A stretch of DNA of 6,100 nt from JBBAAP01 sp043808305 (GTDB lineage: Bacteria > Planctomycetota > MHYJ01 > JACQXL01), in contig JAZDFB010000007.1 of assembly GCA_043808305.1 (NCBI GenBank), positions 1-6,100 on the forward strand, in the 5' to 3' direction. Below are positions 4,435 through 6,100 of the stretch, piece after piece; the first letter of the stretch is position 1, and every line of letters begins with the position of its first letter. A program made the position numbers and the translations under genes. The notes under the pieces are model-generated. The model had not been told where the DNA came from, made no database searches, and saw only the letters and a list, made by a program, of their open reading frames with translations.

Positions 4435-6100
4435 TTATTTCTCCTTCAGGCGTATCATTAACACCGATATATCAGCCGGGGAGACGCCGGCAATTCTTGA
4501 CGCCTGTCCCAAAGTCATCGGCCTGAATTTATTCAATTTAGTCTTAGCCTCGTTGCTCAGATGCTTTAACGCGGCGTAATCAATATCATCCGGCAATTTG
4601 TGGTCCTCCATCTTGCGTGAGCGCTCAATCTGAACCAGCTGTTTCTTGATGTAGCCTTCGTATTTGGATTCTATTTCAGCCTGCTTCTTGATTTCGTCCG
4701 GCAATTCGGCTACCGACTTGGGCAGGGACGGGAGTTTGTCCAGCGTCATATCAGCCCGTTTAAGCACATCCCAGAGTGACTTGTGATGGTGAAATTTTTT
4801 CCTGAGGTCTTTCTCGGCCTGTTTGATAAGTCGTTCCTTTTCCTGGAGCGCTTTAAACTTTGCTTGGTTGATAAGCCCGAACCGGGCGCCGTAAGGCATC
4901 AGCCGCCGGTCGGCGTTGTCCGAGCGCAACAGCAATCGGTATTCGGCCCGCGAGGTGAACATCCGGTAGGGTTCGGTTGGTCCGAGCGTGACCAGGTCGT
5001 CTATCAGGACACCGATATAAGCTTCATCACGCCTGAGGATGAACGGTTCTTTACCCTGAATTTTCAGTGCGGCGTTAATGCCGGCCATGATGCCTTGGGC
5101 CGCCGCTTCCTCGTAGCCTGACGTTCCGTTAATTTGGCCGGCCATATAAAGATTGGCTATCCGCCTAGTTTCCAGCGTAGGCTTTATCTGATAGGGCAGG
5201 ACGAAATCATATTCGATAGCGTAGCCGTGGCGAATGAATCTGGCTTTTTCCAATCCTTTGATGGAATGGACCATTTCTTCCTGAACGTCTTTAGGCAGGC
5301 TGGTGGATATGCCGTTGCAGTATATTTCCGGAACGTCAATGCCTTCGGGTTCGAGGAATATCTGGTGTTGCGGCTGGGATGCAAAGCGGACCACCTTGTC
5401 TTCGATGGAAGGGCAGTATTTCGGCCCGACCGCCTTTATCTGCCCGGAATAAAGCGGTGCACGCTCAATGTTATCCCTGATTATTTTATGAGTTTGTTCA
5501 TTCGTATGGGTGATGTAGCAGGGAATTTGTTTCCGGGTTATCTTCTTGTTTGAGAACGAAAAAGGCACAGGCGGCGTGTCGCCGTCCTGGATGCGCAATG
5601 CGGATAAGTCAAGCCAGTCTTTATGCAATCGGGGCGGCGTGCCGGTCTTGAGCCGTCCGATTTCCAGCCCCAGATTCCTTAAACATCTTGAAATGTGTTC
5701 GGCCGACGGCTCGCCAATCCGCCCGCCCGCGCTGATATCTGAGCCGATATGAATAACGCCTTTCATGAATGTTCCGGGCGTGAGAATGACCGCGCCGGCT
5801 CGGTAGGCGGTCTTGCCGCTGACGCCGACGGCTTTATTGCCGTCTAATATTATTTTGTCCGCAATATCTTCTTTTATGGTCAGGTTAGGCGTTGACTCCA
5901 GCACCCGTTTCATATATTGATGATATGCCTTCTTATCGCACTGGGCTCGGGGAGAGCGGACCGCCGGGCCCTTGCTGGTATTAAGCATCCGAAATTGGAT
6001 GCCCGTATCATCGGTAGCCTTGGCCATCTCGCCGCCCAAGGCGTCAATCTCGCGCACAATCTGGCCCTTAGCCAGACCGCCGATGGCCGGGTTGCAGGAC
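4435..6100 (-). CDS. mnmG: tRNA uridine-34 carboxymethylaminomethyl modification enzyme MnmG (5' end outside window)
   Basis: MnmG (GidA) is the FAD-binding partner of the GTPase MnmE. Together they install aminomethyl or carboxymethylaminomethyl groups at C5 of wobble uridine in tRNAs, using methylene-tetrahydrofolate and NADH. The frame is open through the right edge; 554 residues are visible, beginning SCNPAIGGLAKGQ. Comparison with E. coli (629 aa) suggests that about 45 residues are missing, including the GxGxxG dinucleotide motif. Both functional cysteines are present: visible residue 2 (SCNPAIGG, E. coli C47) and 229 (KYCPSIEDKV, E. coli C277). Other signatures are GPAVRSPRAQ, GRLKTGTPPR, CYITHTNE, HQIFLEPEG, AGQINGTSGYEEAAAQG and EPYRMFTSRAEYRL. 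The C-terminal helical, MnmE-interacting domain ends in KYEGYIKKQ...GQASRIAGVSPADISVLMIRL. GTG at 6057 is an internal valine codon, not the start. The enzyme is intact as far as it can be seen. No rsmG or mnmE is in the window. Confidence 0.97.
   Translation of the reverse strand, partial: SCNPAIGGLAKGQIVREIDALGGEMAKATDDTGIQFRMLNTSKGPAVRSPRAQCDKKAYHQYMKRVLESTPNLTIKEDIADKIILDGNKAVGVSGKTAYRAGAVILTPGTFMKGVIHIGSDISAGGRIGEPSAEHISRCLRNLGLEIGRLKTGTPPRLHKDWLDLSALRIQDGDTPPVPFSFSNKKITRKQIPCYITHTNEQTHKIIRDNIERAPLYSGQIKAVGPKYCPSIEDKVVRFASQPQHQIFLEPEGIDVPEIYCNGISTSLPKDVQEEMVHSIKGLEKARFIRHGYAIEYDFVLPYQIKPTLETRRIANLYMAGQINGTSGYEEAAAQGIMAGINAALKIQGKEPFILRRDEAYIGVLIDDLVTLGPTEPYRMFTSRAEYRLLLRSDNADRRLMPYGARFGLINQAKFKALQEKERLIKQAEKDLRKKFHHHKSLWDVLKRADMTLDKLPSLPKSVAELPDEIKKQAEIESKYEGYIKKQLVQIERSRKMEDHKLPDDIDYAALKHLSNEAKTKLNKFRPMTLGQASRIAGVSPADISVLMIRLKEK

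Noticed and set aside
5134..5553. 139-codon + strand open frame inside mnmG
   Set aside because: It lies opposite highly conserved mnmG coding sequence and has no recognisable domain or RBS; it is a shadow frame.

Overview
The window looks like ordinary bacterial chromosome from an uncultured Gram-negative-type lineage, most likely Planctomycetota or a neighbouring group. The main clue is the 493-residue protein in the middle. It has an N-terminal CPxC...CPxC zinc ribbon with an AGRxVxCPGC core, a low-complexity linker, one membrane helix, a coiled coil and a C-terminal domain resembling DUF1080. That architecture is typical of planctomycete proteins. This placement is inference; no rRNA or other decisive marker is present. 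A bacterial-type ferredoxin and a diiron ferritin-like protein suggest an anaerobic or microaerophilic lifestyle.

Layout: (i) positions 2-115 (+) are the 3' tail of an unidentified gene. (ii) It converges on glyQ (136-981, -), the glycyl-tRNA synthetase alpha subunit. (iii) A 58-bp divergent intergenic region (982-1039) contains a perfect TTGTTAA-N4-TTAACAA dyad matching the known operator of the NADH-sensing repressor Rex. (iv) queF (+), the nitrile reductase of queuosine synthesis, follows. (v) A tight run of + strand genes encodes a single-cluster ferredoxin, a ferritin-like diiron protein, a CcdA-type thiol-electron transporter and the zinc-ribbon membrane protein, with gaps of 4, 36 and 18 bp. 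(vi) On the other side of a 38-bp convergent gap lies mnmG (4435 to beyond 6100, -), the FAD-dependent tRNA wobble-uridine modification enzyme, whose first ~45 residues are outside the window. No intergenic stretch exceeds 75 bp.

Two themes overlap. Three genes serve tRNA function: charging by GlyQ, G34 queuosine by QueF and U34 modification by MnmG. Between them sits a probable redox operon. Ferredoxin could feed electrons to the diiron protein, giving an activity like rubrerythrin (peroxide or O2 reduction) without a fused rubredoxin. CcdA would move reducing equivalents across the membrane to an unseen partner. The Rex-like operator sits where it could link the divergent promoters, and possibly the redox genes, to the NADH/NAD+ ratio. 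I see no mobile element, CRISPR array, tRNA, rRNA or recognised riboswitch.
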